Shown one piece after another: positions 45,307 through 53,533 of a stretch of 64,000 nt of DNA. Under the pieces are notes generated by a model. The model did not search any database. It saw nothing but the letters and a program-made list of their open reading frames with translations, and was not told the DNA's origin. This DNA is from Gammaproteobacteria bacterium (GTDB lineage: Bacteria; Pseudomonadota; Gammaproteobacteria; Eutrophobiales; Eutrophobiaceae), in the NCBI GenBank assembly GCA_016193395.1, contig JACPSH010000057.1, positions 25,911-89,910 of the forward strand. The letters run 5' to 3'. A program made the translations under genes and the position numbers. Every line of letters starts with the position of its first letter. The stretch's first letter is position 1.

Positions 45307-46149
45307 ATGGCAAAAATAGTCGGCGGCGTCACCACCTCGCATATCCCGGCGATCGGCATTGCCATCACGAGCGGCAGGCAGAACGAACCGTACTGGAAGC
45401 CCTTCTTCGACGGCTACATCAAGGTGCGCGAATGGCTGGACCGGGTGAAGCCGGACATCGCGGTCGTCATCTACAACGACCACGGCCTGAACTTCTTCCT
45501 CGACACCGTGCCCACGTTTGCCATCGGCGCGGCCGCGGAATACCACAACGCGGATGAGGGCTGGGGGCTGACCACGCTGCGATCCTTCCAAGGCGATCCG
45601 CAGTTCTCCTGGCACCTGATCGAGTCGCTGGTCAATGACGAGTTCGACATGACCATCTGCCAGGAGATGCTGATCGACCACGGCTTCATCGTCCCCATGC
45701 AGGTAATGTGGGGCGACCGCAAGGAATGGCCGGTCACCGCCGTGCCGCTCTCTGTCAACGTGGTGCAGCACCCGCTGCCCACCGCCGCGCGCTGCTACAA
45801 GCTCGGCAAGGCGCTCGGCAGGGCGATCGAGTCGTATCCAGAAGACAAGAAAGTCGTCATCTTCGGCACCGGCGGCATGTCGCACCAGCTTCAGGGCGAG
45901 CGCTCAGGCTACATCAACAAGAAGGACGACATGATGTACATGGAGAAGATCGTCAGGGACCCGGAAGCGCTCACGCACATCTCGAACGCCGAAATGATGG
46001 AACGCTTCGGCACGGAAGGCATCGAGTTGATCATGTGGCTGGTCATGCGCGGCGCGCTGCACGACAAGGTCAACACCATCCACAAGCACTACCACATCCC
46101 CGTGTCCAATACGGCCGCGGGCGTGCTGGTCCTCGAGAACGCGGCGTAA
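45307..46149 (+). CDS. ligB: Protocatechuate 4,5-dioxygenase beta subunit LigB, copy 2
   Basis: 280 residues, same length as copy 1, aligning without gaps and identical at most positions; His12, Glu240, His59 and His193 equivalents are all kept. Differences are scattered through the chain, for example DKEKLPVRTIPLEVNTV against DRKEWPVTAVPLSVNVV, and the two subunits diverge around residues 200-235. Both copies therefore look active and may differ in substrate (protocatechuate, gallate or 3-O-methylgallate are possibilities, not distinguishable by eye). Confidence 0.93.
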   Translation: MAKIVGGVTTSHIPAIGIAITSGRQNEPYWKPFFDGYIKVREWLDRVKPDIAVVIYNDHGLNFFLDTVPTFAIGAAAEYHNADEGWGLTTLRSFQGDPQFSWHLIESLVNDEFDMTICQEMLIDHGFIVPMQVMWGDRKEWPVTAVPLSVNVVQHPLPTAARCYKLGKALGRAIESYPEDKKVVIFGTGGMSHQLQGERSGYINKKDDMMYMEKIVRDPEALTHISNAEMMERFGTEGIELIMWLVMRGALHDKVNTIHKHYHIPVSNTAAGVLVLENAA

Positions 46150-46174
46150 TTCCCGATCTCCGATCGTCATTCCG

Positions 46175-46375
46175 AACCGAGCCCGGCGTCAGCCGGGTGA
46201 GCGTTCGGAATCCTGAAAAACGATTTCCATATCGTTTTTCAACGGCCTGCTAAGTACACATCAGACTTTCACACGTCCCTGCTGAAAGCCGGCTGCTTCG
46301 AAGCGGAGGCAGAGTCAGGGCTGGATTCCGGGCCTCCCCCCCGCCTTCGCGGGGGTCGCCCGGAATGACAGACAA
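46175..46375. repeat. Convergent spacer with hairpin element and REP-like hairpin
   Basis: Between ligB2 and the second aldo/keto reductase. It contains TGAAAAACGAT/ATCGTTTTTCA arms followed by the phrase CGGCCTGCTAA (about 46214-46252), which resembles the end of the hairpin array at 7021-7228. It also contains a strong hairpin, ATTCCGGGC/GCCCGGAAT around CCCCCGC/GCGGGGG (about 46325-46369), of the common intergenic REP type. The latter could terminate transcription from both sides. Confidence 0.65.
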
Positions 46376-46392
46376 AAGCAGCGTAACGTTGC

Positions 46393-47439
46393 TCAGTTCT
46401 TCGCCGGCGCCGAGCGCATCTGCTCCAGCATCTGGCGCATCATGCGCAGGAAGTCGTGCGGGTAGCCCAGGACCGGCTGGCTCACCTCGTCGATCCGATT
46501 CACGGTCTCGGCCGGCAGCACCAGGTCCAGCGCGGCCAGGTTGTCGTTGAGCTGCTGCACGCTCTTCGGTCCGATGATGGGCGCCACCACGCCCGGCCGA
46601 TCCAGGTTCCAGGCGAGGCTGAGGGCAATGGGCGAAACGTCCAGCTTGCGCGCCTCGGCCAGCACCGCGTCCACGATGTCATAGTTGCGATCGCGCAGCA
46701 GGCGCTCGCGCCATATCTTCTGGAACGGTCCGGGCGCGCCGAAGCGCATGTCCGCCGCCGGCTCCTTGCCGCGCAGGTACTTGCCGGTCAGCACGCCTCC
46801 GGCAAGCGGGCTCCACGGGATAATCCCGAGGCCGAACTTCAGGCACACCGGCACGATCTCGACTTCGATGTCGCGCGCAATGATGCTGTACTGCGGCTGC
46901 AGGCTGACCGGCGGCTCCCAGCCGCGGTGTTCGGTCAGCATCACGGCCTCGACGATCGCCGAGGCGGTCCAGTTGGATATGCCGATGAACCGCGCCTTCC
47001 CCTGGCGCACGATGTCGTTCAGCGTCGCCATGGTCTCTTCGACGGGCGTCTGGTCATCCAGCCTGTGCATCTGGTAGAGATCGATGTAATCCGTGTCCAG
47101 GCGCCGCAGGCTGTCCTCCACGGCGCGCATCACGTGCTTGCGGCTGGTGCCGCTCTGGAACGCCCCGGGTCCCATCGGGCCCGCCGCCTTGGTGGCGATG
47201 ACCACGTTTTCGCGGCGCGCCTTCACGGCCTTGCCGACGATGGTTTCCGACAGTCCCGCCGAATAGACGTTGGCCGTATCGATGAAATTGTGTCCCGCCT
47301 CCAGGTACGCGTTGATGATCGCGATCGAGGTCTTCTCGTCGCAGCCGAACTGCGCGTTGCCGAAGTTCATCGCCCCGAGGCAGAGCGGCGATACCAGCAT
47401 GCCGCTGCGCCCCAACTTCCTGAAAGTTCGTGTCGCCAT
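46393..47439 (-). CDS. Aldo/keto reductase
   Basis: 348 residues, AKR superfamily of the Tas/YajO-like branch. Tetrad Asp54, Tyr59, Lys84, His125 (FIDTANVYS, IATKAAG, YQMHRLDD). The NADP loop IIGPKSVQQLNDNL is near the C-terminus. It differs from the reductase at 41081 in length and sequence. The gene stands alone between repeat-rich spacers; substrate unknown. Confidence 0.88.
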   Translation of the reverse strand: MATRTFRKLGRSGMLVSPLCLGAMNFGNAQFGCDEKTSIAIINAYLEAGHNFIDTANVYSAGLSETIVGKAVKARRENVVIATKAAGPMGPGAFQSGTSRKHVMRAVEDSLRRLDTDYIDLYQMHRLDDQTPVEETMATLNDIVRQGKARFIGISNWTASAIVEAVMLTEHRGWEPPVSLQPQYSIIARDIEVEIVPVCLKFGLGIIPWSPLAGGVLTGKYLRGKEPAADMRFGAPGPFQKIWRERLLRDRNYDIVDAVLAEARKLDVSPIALSLAWNLDRPGVVAPIIGPKSVQQLNDNLAALDLVLPAETVNRIDEVSQPVLGYPHDFLRMMRQMLEQMRSAPAKN

Positions 47440-47444
47440 CAGCA

Positions 47445-47621
47445 GGTTCCCATTTCAGATGATGCCGTTTAGGGAACCAATGAATAAGTCCATAGGTTCC
47501 TGCCATACATGGATGTATGGCCATTTCCCAATCGCTCAAGCGATTGGGAAATGAAGGAAAACGAAAACCACGCTTTTCGTTTTCCGTGCTCTGACAAGTC
47601 CTGGATGGACGTGTTCAGAGC
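47445..47621. repeat. Second array of consecutive hairpins
   Basis: Back-to-back inverted repeats: GGTTCCC/GGGAACC (47445-47478), CCATACA/TGTATGG (47503-47520), CATTTCCCAATCGC with its 14-bp complement (47522-47553), GGAAAACGAAAA/TTTTCGTTTTCC (47556-47585) and GCTCTGA/TCAGAGC around an AGTCC/GGAC inner region (47588-47621). Same architecture as 7021-7228 although stems differ. It lies directly upstream of the aldo/keto reductase start. Confidence 0.85.
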
Positions 47622-47635
47622 TTTCTTAGACAAAT

Positions 47636-48247
47636 TCAGTGTCGCGCGCCGCCTTCAGCAGCGTGCGGCTTTTCCGTTTCGACAGCATGAACGTGATCGC
47701 CCTTCTCCGCCATTTCGATGCGCACGTGCGCATGGCCGAGGTTTTCGTATATGCGCTGCCGGCGCAGGATCGGCCACCATTCGTAGAGGAAGATCTCGAT
47801 CGGCCGCCACATTCCCACCCAGCCGACGATCGTGAGGCTTTCCTTGGGAATCTGCATGGTCGGTCCGATCTCCCCCCGGCTCAACGCGTTCGCCGCGAAC
47901 AGGCAGATGCTGAGGAACCCCAGCCCGATGAGGAGGCTCCTGCGCCCGACCGACATCAACTGGCGCAATTCGCGTTGCGTGAGTTCCGCCTTGTAGCTGA
48001 AGAAATTATGCAGCGCCTCGCTGATGATCTCGCCAGCCTCGCCCTCGCGCGGCGCATCCTGGAGATGGACGATGAGCTGCAGCCGGCTCGTGGAGGGGAA
48101 TTCGTGTGCCCAGCTTTCGATGAACGCCTCCGCGTCCGGATCGAGGTCGCGGTGCAGGAACGGCGTCGGGTCCATCGAATTAAACAACTGCGACACGTCG
48201 TGCAAACGCAACGAAATCTGATGCACTGGCCGCGCGCTGGCTTTCAT
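47636..48247 (-). CDS. Predicted membrane protein of unknown function
   Basis: 203 residues. Cytoplasmic-looking N-terminal half without signal peptide, two hydrophobic segments (RRSLLIGLGFLSICLFAANA and the SLTIVGWVGMWRPIEIFLYEWW region) and a basic, His-rich C-terminal tail. I do not recognise a named family, though the two-span layout suggests a conserved membrane protein. It is divergent from the exported His/Tyr-rich protein gene, 176 bp away. Confidence 0.75.
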   Translation of the reverse strand: MKASARPVHQISLRLHDVSQLFNSMDPTPFLHRDLDPDAEAFIESWAHEFPSTSRLQLIVHLQDAPREGEAGEIISEALHNFFSYKAELTQRELRQLMSVGRRSLLIGLGFLSICLFAANALSRGEIGPTMQIPKESLTIVGWVGMWRPIEIFLYEWWPILRRQRIYENLGHAHVRIEMAEKGDHVHAVETEKPHAAEGGARH

Positions 48248-48330
48248 TTCGGCATCATCTCATGCACCCGAATCACGCGGGTCATTTTCCCCGATTTCTC
48301 CACAATCATTGTATTTGCCTGTTTTTGCGC

Positions 48331-48346
48331 GGTTTACAGGTAAACC
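48331..48346. promoter_or_regulatory. Palindromic site GGTTTAC-AG-GTAAACC
   Basis: Perfect 7-bp arms with a two-base centre, 78 bases upstream of the exported protein start and in the divergent spacer. Likely a dimeric regulator's binding site; the regulator is not identified. Confidence 0.45.
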
Positions 48347-48423
48347 CTGAAAAGTTCCCCCGCGCCGCCGTGAACCCACTGGCGGGGGGCCGGTCGAATA
48401 GGGCAAATGACGGGAGAAATGCC

Positions 48424-48879
48424 ATGAAACAGTTCATTGCTGTCTTCTTCACGGTAACGACTCTGGCATTTGGCGCCAACGTCCTGGCAGCGGACAGGGG
48501 CCATGGCCCCGCGTTTGGCTGGGGACATGACAGCCGGTCCGGTTACGACCGGGGACATCACGGCGGATACGACGGACGCTGGGGTCACGGCTGGCGTCAA
48601 GGCTGGGGCCATCACGACCACGGCTCCCGTAGCCATTTCAGCTTCCAACTGGGATTGCCGTTGTTCTGGTACCCCTACAGCTACTATGGCTACAACCCGT
48701 ACCCGTCGACTGTCGTGATCGAGCGGCAACCGCCGGTTTTCATCCAGCAGTCCACGCCTGCCGCGCAGCCGGTGGCCGACGACTACTGGTACTTCTGTCC
48801 GGACACGCGGACCTACTACCCGTACACGCAGACCTGCCCGAGCGACTGGTTGCAGGTTGTGCCTCCCACATCTCCCTGA
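48424..48879 (+). CDS. Exported Gly/His/Tyr-rich protein of unknown function
   Basis: 151 residues. Signal peptide MKQFIAVFFTVTTLAFGANVLAA, then a Gly/His/Arg/Asp-rich region, then a Tyr/Pro-rich segment (WYPYSYYGYNPYPS) and a C-terminal motif YWYFCPDTRTYYPYTQTCPS with two cysteines that may form a disulfide. This layout recurs in small periplasmic proteins of many proteobacteria whose role is unknown. The His-rich stretch could bind metal. The lipoprotein gene follows after 14 bases, so the two are probably co-transcribed. Confidence 0.8.
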   Translation: MKQFIAVFFTVTTLAFGANVLAADRGHGPAFGWGHDSRSGYDRGHHGGYDGRWGHGWRQGWGHHDHGSRSHFSFQLGLPLFWYPYSYYGYNPYPSTVVIERQPPVFIQQSTPAAQPVADDYWYFCPDTRTYYPYTQTCPSDWLQVVPPTSP

Positions 48880-48893
48880 GGAGCCTTCGACCG

Positions 48894-49439
48894 ATGAAAA
48901 CGAAACTGGCATGGCTGGCCGGCATTGCGGCGCTCGGGCTGGGCGCGTGTGCCACGGTACCGCCCGCGGGACCCAGCGTCATGGTGTTGCCGCGCGACGG
49001 CGGCACGTTCGAACAGTTCCGCTACGACCAGGCGATCTGCGAACAGTATGCGCGGGATGCGACGGGCAACGTCATGCCGGTCCAGGCCGCCGAGGCCAGC
49101 GCCGTGAACAGCGCGGCAGTCGGGACCGCAATCGGCGCCGCCACGGGCGCGGTGATTGGCGCGGCCTCCGGGGATCCCGGCCAGGGCGCGGCGGTCGGCG
49201 CCGGTGTCGGCATGCTGGGTGGAACGCTCGCGGGAATAGACGCCTACAACCGCACCGCGGCCGACATGCAGGACCGGTACGACACGGCCTTCGTGCAATG
49301 TATGTACGCCAAGGGACACCAGGTTCCAGTCCCCGCGGGGTACATTGCGAACACGACGCCGCGCTCGGCGCCGCCGCCCCCCAATGCCCCGCCACGGGCT
49401 CATCCCCTGCCTCCGCCGCCGACGCCTGGCCCGCGGTAA
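48894..49439 (+). CDS. Glycine-zipper lipoprotein
   Basis: 181 residues. Lipoprotein signal peptide with lipobox LGAC (Cys19), a short exposed domain with CEQYARDATGN, a Gly/Ala-rich zipper (VGTAIGAATGAVIGAASGDP through GAGVGMLGG) that can insert in membrane, then QCMYAKGHQVPVPAGY and a Pro-rich tail. Related to YMGG-like/glycine-zipper outer-membrane lipoproteins. Co-transcribed with the preceding exported protein gene. Confidence 0.85.
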   Translation: MKTKLAWLAGIAALGLGACATVPPAGPSVMVLPRDGGTFEQFRYDQAICEQYARDATGNVMPVQAAEASAVNSAAVGTAIGAATGAVIGAASGDPGQGAAVGAGVGMLGGTLAGIDAYNRTAADMQDRYDTAFVQCMYAKGHQVPVPAGYIANTTPRSAPPPPNAPPRAHPLPPPPTPGPR

Positions 49440-49458
49440 AGAAGATCAGGCAAAAACC

Positions 49459-49508
49459 GATAACGGGCCCTTTCGGGCCCGCTGTCGTTTTTGGCGGAGA
49501 GGGAGGCC
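49459..49508 (-). other. tRNA-Ser 3'-end remnant with terminator, left boundary of paa island
   Basis: On the minus strand CCTCCCTCTCCGCCA matches the 3' end of a tRNA-Ser including CCA (49492-49508). It is followed by a GCGGGCCC-GAAA-GGGCCCG hairpin (49464-49481) and T-runs on both sides, so it can terminate transcription in either direction, including that of the lipoprotein gene. A matching arrangement in the same orientation lies at 60096-60149. The body of the tRNA is absent. Confidence 0.65.
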
Positions 49509-49738
49509 ACTCCCGGCCATCCATGGCCTTCGCGGCAATCGTCTCCTCTGAATTCCCTCTTAACTGGGAAAATACAGGGATTTTGCATTCCCCTTCCCAG
49601 CATCCTCGCCCTCTGCCATTGCAAGATTGCTACCCCTTCAGGGGTTTCCAAGGAGCAATGTCTAGCCGGGTCCGTTCCACAACACGGAATAATCAGGGAA
49701 CTCCGGAAATCGGAGCCGCCAGAGATTGGCTTTGTGAG
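49509..49738. other. 230-bp stretch without recognised gene
   Basis: Between the tRNA-Ser remnant and the gcvP fragment. No family match in any frame, no regular repeat; probably scar DNA from the rearrangements at this island edge. Confidence 0.4.
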
Positions 49739-50125
49739 TCATGGAACTATCGTGTCTGCGTAGTTCTCGACAGGCACGCAATTGCAGAACAGGTTCCGGT
49801 CGCCGTAGAGATTGTCGACCCTGCCCACGGGTGGCCGGTACTTATCGTCGCAGATCCAGCTCAGCGGGAAGAACACCTCCCGCTTCGCGTACGGGAATGC
49901 CCACTCCTCCGGTAACAGCAGGCGGTGCGTATGCGGCCCGTTTTTCAGAAAGTTGCTATCCGGGTCGGCCTGCCAGGTCTCCACCGCCGCGATCTCGCGC
50001 CGGATGCTGATCATGGCCTCGCAGAAGCGGTCGATCTCGCGTTTGTTCTCGCTTTCAGTGGACTCGATCATCAGCGTGTCCGCTACTGGAAACGACATGG
50101 TCCGCGCATGGAAGCCGTAAGCGCA
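49739..50125 (-). pseudogene. gcvP: C-terminal fragment of glycine dehydrogenase (P protein)
   Basis: About the last 125 residues of GcvP. The frame reads AYGFHARTMSFPVADTLMIE, then TESENKREIDRFCEAMISIRREI and the terminal RVDNLYGDRNLFCNCVPVENYAD, matching the family's DYGFHAPTMSFP and VDNVYGDRNLVCSCPP. Homology begins only a few codons after the paaZ stop, where a TGA interrupts the frame. Over 800 residues, including the PLP lysine region, are missing. A rearrangement breakpoint therefore lies exactly behind paaZ. Confidence 0.88.
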
Positions 50126-50131
50126 AATCCG

Positions 50132-52207
50132 TCAATAGACTCCAACGATTTCGTTCAACAATTCACGGGTCGCGACCATCGTCAATACGTCGTAGGCAGC
50201 AATGGTCTCGCCATTCTGGTTCGTCACCTCCGTATCCCAGCGCACCTCGCCGTAGCCGGTTCCCGCGCGCAGGGTCTTCTGCTTGCAGGTGAGCCGCACG
50301 CGGAGGCGATCGCCTGGATTCACGGGCTTTGCGAAGCGCAGTTCGTCCAGACCGTAGTTCGCCAGCACCGGTCCGAACGGCGCATCCACAAACAGGCCCG
50401 CTGCCGCGGCCACGATGAAATATCCGTGGGCCACCTGCCCTTTGAAAAAGGGATTCCGCGCCGCAGCGTCCGGGTCTGTATGTGCGTAGAACCGGTCGCC
50501 GGTCAGGTCCGCAAATTTTCCGATGTCTTCCAGCGTCACGACGCGTTCGCCTGTCTTGATCGTGTCACCGATTCGAAGTTCGCCGAAGGTCTTGCGAAAA
50601 GGATGCGCGCCTGGATCCAGTTGTTTCGCGCCGCGGATCCACCGGCGCGTCGCCGCCGTCAGGGTTTCTGGCGATCCCTGCAGCGCCGTACGCTGCATGT
50701 AGTGCTTGACCGCGCGGATCCCACCCAGCTCCTCGCCGCCGCCGGCGCGTCCCGGCCCGCCGTGCACGAGGTGCGGCAGAGGAGATCCGTGTCCGGTCGA
50801 TTCCTTGGCGCAGTCGCGGTTAATCAGGACTATGCGGCCGTGGAACGGACCACATTCCAGCACCAGTGTGCGCGCCACCTTGTCGTCATGGGTAAATATC
50901 GATGCGGTCAGGCTGCCCTCCCCCATCCGCGCCAGCGCCGCGGCGTCTTCCAGCAAGTCGTACGGGAGCACGGTAGCAACCGGACCGAAGGCCTCCACGA
51001 TATGCGGTGCACGGGCTTTCATGGGATTCGCGCAGTGCAGCAGCACGGGTGCGAAGAATGCACCCTGCCTCGCATCGGCACCCGTCACCTCGAAGTCCTC
51101 CGGGCGGCCATATACGACCCGGCTTTCCCGCTCCAGCTCCCGGACGCGGCCCTGCACCTCTTCGCGCTGATCCAGGCTGACCAGCGCGCCCATGTCCACG
51201 TCCTCGCGCGCCGGATGACCGATGCGGATCGCGCCCAGGCGCTTCGCGAGTTCGGCGGTCAATGCTCCGGACCATTTCGCCGGCGCGATGATGCGGCGGA
51301 TCGCCGTGCACTTCTGCCCGGCCTTGCTCGTCATCTCGTTGACGATCTCGGTGCAGTACAGATCGAACTCGGGCGACCCCGGCGCCGCATCCGGACCGAG
51401 AATCGAGCAGTTCAGCGAGTCGGTCTCCGCGCTGAAGCGCACGGACCGGGCGACCAGGTTCCTGTGCTGCCTGAGCGAGTCCGCGGTTGACTTCGAGCCC
51501 GTGAACGCGATGACAGCCTGGCAGTCGAGGTGATCGAACAGATCGCCGATGCCGCCGCAGATGAGCTGCATTGCGCCTTCTGGCAGCAGTCCGGAATCGA
51601 TCATGCGGCGGAACACGAGCTCGGCGAGGTAGGCCGTCGACGTCGCCGGCTTCACGATCGCCGGCACGCCCGCCAGCAGCGTGGGCGCAATCTTCTCCAG
51701 CATGCCCCAGCAGGGGAAGTTGAAGGCGTTGATGTGCACCGCGACCCCGCGGAGCGGAAGATAGACATGCTGACCGGTGAACGTCCCGCCGCGGGAGATC
51801 GCCTCCGGCGGTCCGTCAACCAGCACGTGATCGTCGGGCAGTTCGCGGCGTCCCTTGCTCGAATAAACGAACAGCGTCGAGATGCCGCCGTCGATGTCGA
51901 TCCAGGAATCCTTCTTCGTCGCCCCGGTCTGGGTCGACAGCGAATAGAAATCCTGCTTGCGCTCGTTCAGGTACTCCGCCAGCGCCTTCAGCATCGCGGC
52001 GCGCTCATGGAAAGTCATCGCCCGCAGCTTCGGTCCGCCGACACGCCGCGCATATTCGACCATGCCGCCGAAGTCGATGCCGGCGCTGCTGGCGGCGGCT
52101 ATCGGTTCGCCGTTGACCGCGCTCCGGAGCAGCACGCCTGCATCCGAAGCCCTGACCCACTTCCCCTCGGCATAGCAGCCGAGATTCATCTCGCCGTTCA
52201 TTTGCAC
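50132..52207 (-). CDS. paaZ: PaaZ bifunctional oxepin-CoA hydrolase / 3-oxo-5,6-dehydrosuberyl-CoA semialdehyde dehydrogenase
   Basis: Opens the oxepin ring and oxidises the aldehyde in aerobic phenylacetate breakdown. 691 residues: aldehyde dehydrogenase domain (catalytic Cys300 in AGQKCTAIR, general base Glu261 in SAETDSLN) and a C-terminal MaoC-like hydratase domain from about residue 545 with FADLTGDRFYAHTDPDAA carrying the catalytic Asp and His. Start overlaps the paaK stop by about ten bases; the minus-strand operon is paaK-paaZ. The gcvP scrap begins immediately after its stop. Confidence 0.95.
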   Translation of the reverse strand: MQMNGEMNLGCYAEGKWVRASDAGVLLRSAVNGEPIAAASSAGIDFGGMVEYARRVGGPKLRAMTFHERAAMLKALAEYLNERKQDFYSLSTQTGATKKDSWIDIDGGISTLFVYSSKGRRELPDDHVLVDGPPEAISRGGTFTGQHVYLPLRGVAVHINAFNFPCWGMLEKIAPTLLAGVPAIVKPATSTAYLAELVFRRMIDSGLLPEGAMQLICGGIGDLFDHLDCQAVIAFTGSKSTADSLRQHRNLVARSVRFSAETDSLNCSILGPDAAPGSPEFDLYCTEIVNEMTSKAGQKCTAIRRIIAPAKWSGALTAELAKRLGAIRIGHPAREDVDMGALVSLDQREEVQGRVRELERESRVVYGRPEDFEVTGADARQGAFFAPVLLHCANPMKARAPHIVEAFGPVATVLPYDLLEDAAALARMGEGSLTASIFTHDDKVARTLVLECGPFHGRIVLINRDCAKESTGHGSPLPHLVHGGPGRAGGGEELGGIRAVKHYMQRTALQGSPETLTAATRRWIRGAKQLDPGAHPFRKTFGELRIGDTIKTGERVVTLEDIGKFADLTGDRFYAHTDPDAAARNPFFKGQVAHGYFIVAAAAGLFVDAPFGPVLANYGLDELRFAKPVNPGDRLRVRLTCKQKTLRAGTGYGEVRWDTEVTNQNGETIAAYDVLTMVATRELLNEIVGVY

Positions 52208-53502
52208 CTCTCGTCGATCACCCGCACAGCCTTGCCTGCGGAACGCGGCACGCCGCCGGGCTCCAGCACTTCGATGCGCGTCACCACGCCGACATAGGCC
52301 TTGATATCGTGCCGCAACGACTCCGCGATCCGGTCCACGTCACCGCCGGCCACGCTGACCGTGCGCTCGACGCGGACGGTCAGGGTATCGAGCCGGCCCT
52401 CCCGGGTCACGCGCAGTTGATAGTGCGGCGCGAGTCCCGGCTGCTTCAGCACGCGCTCCTCGATCTGCGTGGGAAACACATTTACCCCGCGCACGATCAG
52501 CATGTCGTCGCTACGGCCCGCGATGCGCGCCATGCGTCGCATGCTCCGCGCAGTCCCCGGCAAGAGCCGCGTAAGGTCGCGCGTGCGGTAGCGGACGATC
52601 GGCATCGCCTCTTTCGTGAGCGAGGTGAGCACGAGTTCGCCGAATTCGCCGTCCGGCAGCAGCTCGCCGGATACCGGATCGACGATCTCGGGGTAGAAAT
52701 GATCCTCCCAGATCGTCGGCCCGTCCTTGGTTTCGATACACTCGTTGGCGACACCCGGTCCGATGGCCTCCGAAAGACCATAGATGTCCACGGCGTCGAT
52801 GCCGAGACTGGATTCGATTTCCCGGCGCATCGATTCGCTCCAGGGTTCGGCGCCGAAGATGCCGACCTTGAGCGAGGAGGCCGCGGCATCCAGTCCCTGC
52901 CGCGCGAACTCGTCCGCGATGTTGAGGGCGTAGGACGGCGTACACATGAGGATGTCCGGCTCGAGGTCCTGGATGAGCTGCACCTGCTTCGGCGTCTGCC
53001 CGCCCGACATCGGAATGACCATCGCGCCCAGGCGTTCGGCGCCGTAGTGCGCACCGAGCCCGCCCGTGAACAGCCCGTAGCCGTAGGCGATGTGAATGCG
53101 GTCGCCCGGCTCGCCGCCGCTCGCCCGGATGGAACGGGCGACGAGTTCCGCCCAGGTATCGACATCCTTTCTCGTGTAACCGACGACCGGCGGCCTGCCC
53201 GTCGTGCCGCTGGAAGCATGGATCCGGACGATCTGCTCCACCGGTACCGCGAACAGGCCGAAGGGATAGGCCGCGCGCAGCTCGTCCTTGACCGTGAACG
53301 GAAACCGGGCGAGGTCCTCCAGCGCACCGAGGTCCGCGGGGACGACGCCCAGCGCCTCGCATTTCGACCGGAAGGCGGCGACGTTCTCCCAGGTGTGCTT
53401 CAGCGTCCACCTGAGACGATCGAGCTGGAGGCTCCGCAGCTCATCGACACTGGCCTTCTCGATCGGGTCCAGCGAGCCGGCCGCCGCCCTTCGGGTCACC
53501 AT
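52198..53502 (-). CDS. paaK: Phenylacetate-CoA ligase PaaK
   Basis: Activates phenylacetate to phenylacetyl-CoA, the first pathway step and source of the PaaX effector. 434 residues. Phosphate loop SSGTTGRPP at 97-105, FGAEPWSESMR, IYGLSEAIGPGV, and C-terminal hinge GRSDDMLIVRGVNVFP, all typical of PaaK. Divergent from paaX with 95 bp between the starts, which hold an inverted repeat. Confidence 0.96.
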   Translation of the reverse strand: MVTRRAAAGSLDPIEKASVDELRSLQLDRLRWTLKHTWENVAAFRSKCEALGVVPADLGALEDLARFPFTVKDELRAAYPFGLFAVPVEQIVRIHASSGTTGRPPVVGYTRKDVDTWAELVARSIRASGGEPGDRIHIAYGYGLFTGGLGAHYGAERLGAMVIPMSGGQTPKQVQLIQDLEPDILMCTPSYALNIADEFARQGLDAAASSLKVGIFGAEPWSESMRREIESSLGIDAVDIYGLSEAIGPGVANECIETKDGPTIWEDHFYPEIVDPVSGELLPDGEFGELVLTSLTKEAMPIVRYRTRDLTRLLPGTARSMRRMARIAGRSDDMLIVRGVNVFPTQIEERVLKQPGLAPHYQLRVTREGRLDTLTVRVERTVSVAGGDVDRIAESLRHDIKAYVGVVTRIEVLEPGGVPRSAGKAVRVIDERCK

Positions 53503-53533
53503 CGGGTACCCCTGATATGAAACATAAATCAGA

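Noticed and set aside
49459..49493. Simple Rho-independent terminator of the lipoprotein gene as the only explanation
   Set aside because: A terminator function is likely, but the adjoining TGGCGGAGAGGGAGG and the matching site at 60.1 kb are better explained by a tRNA-Ser 3' remnant with its terminator.
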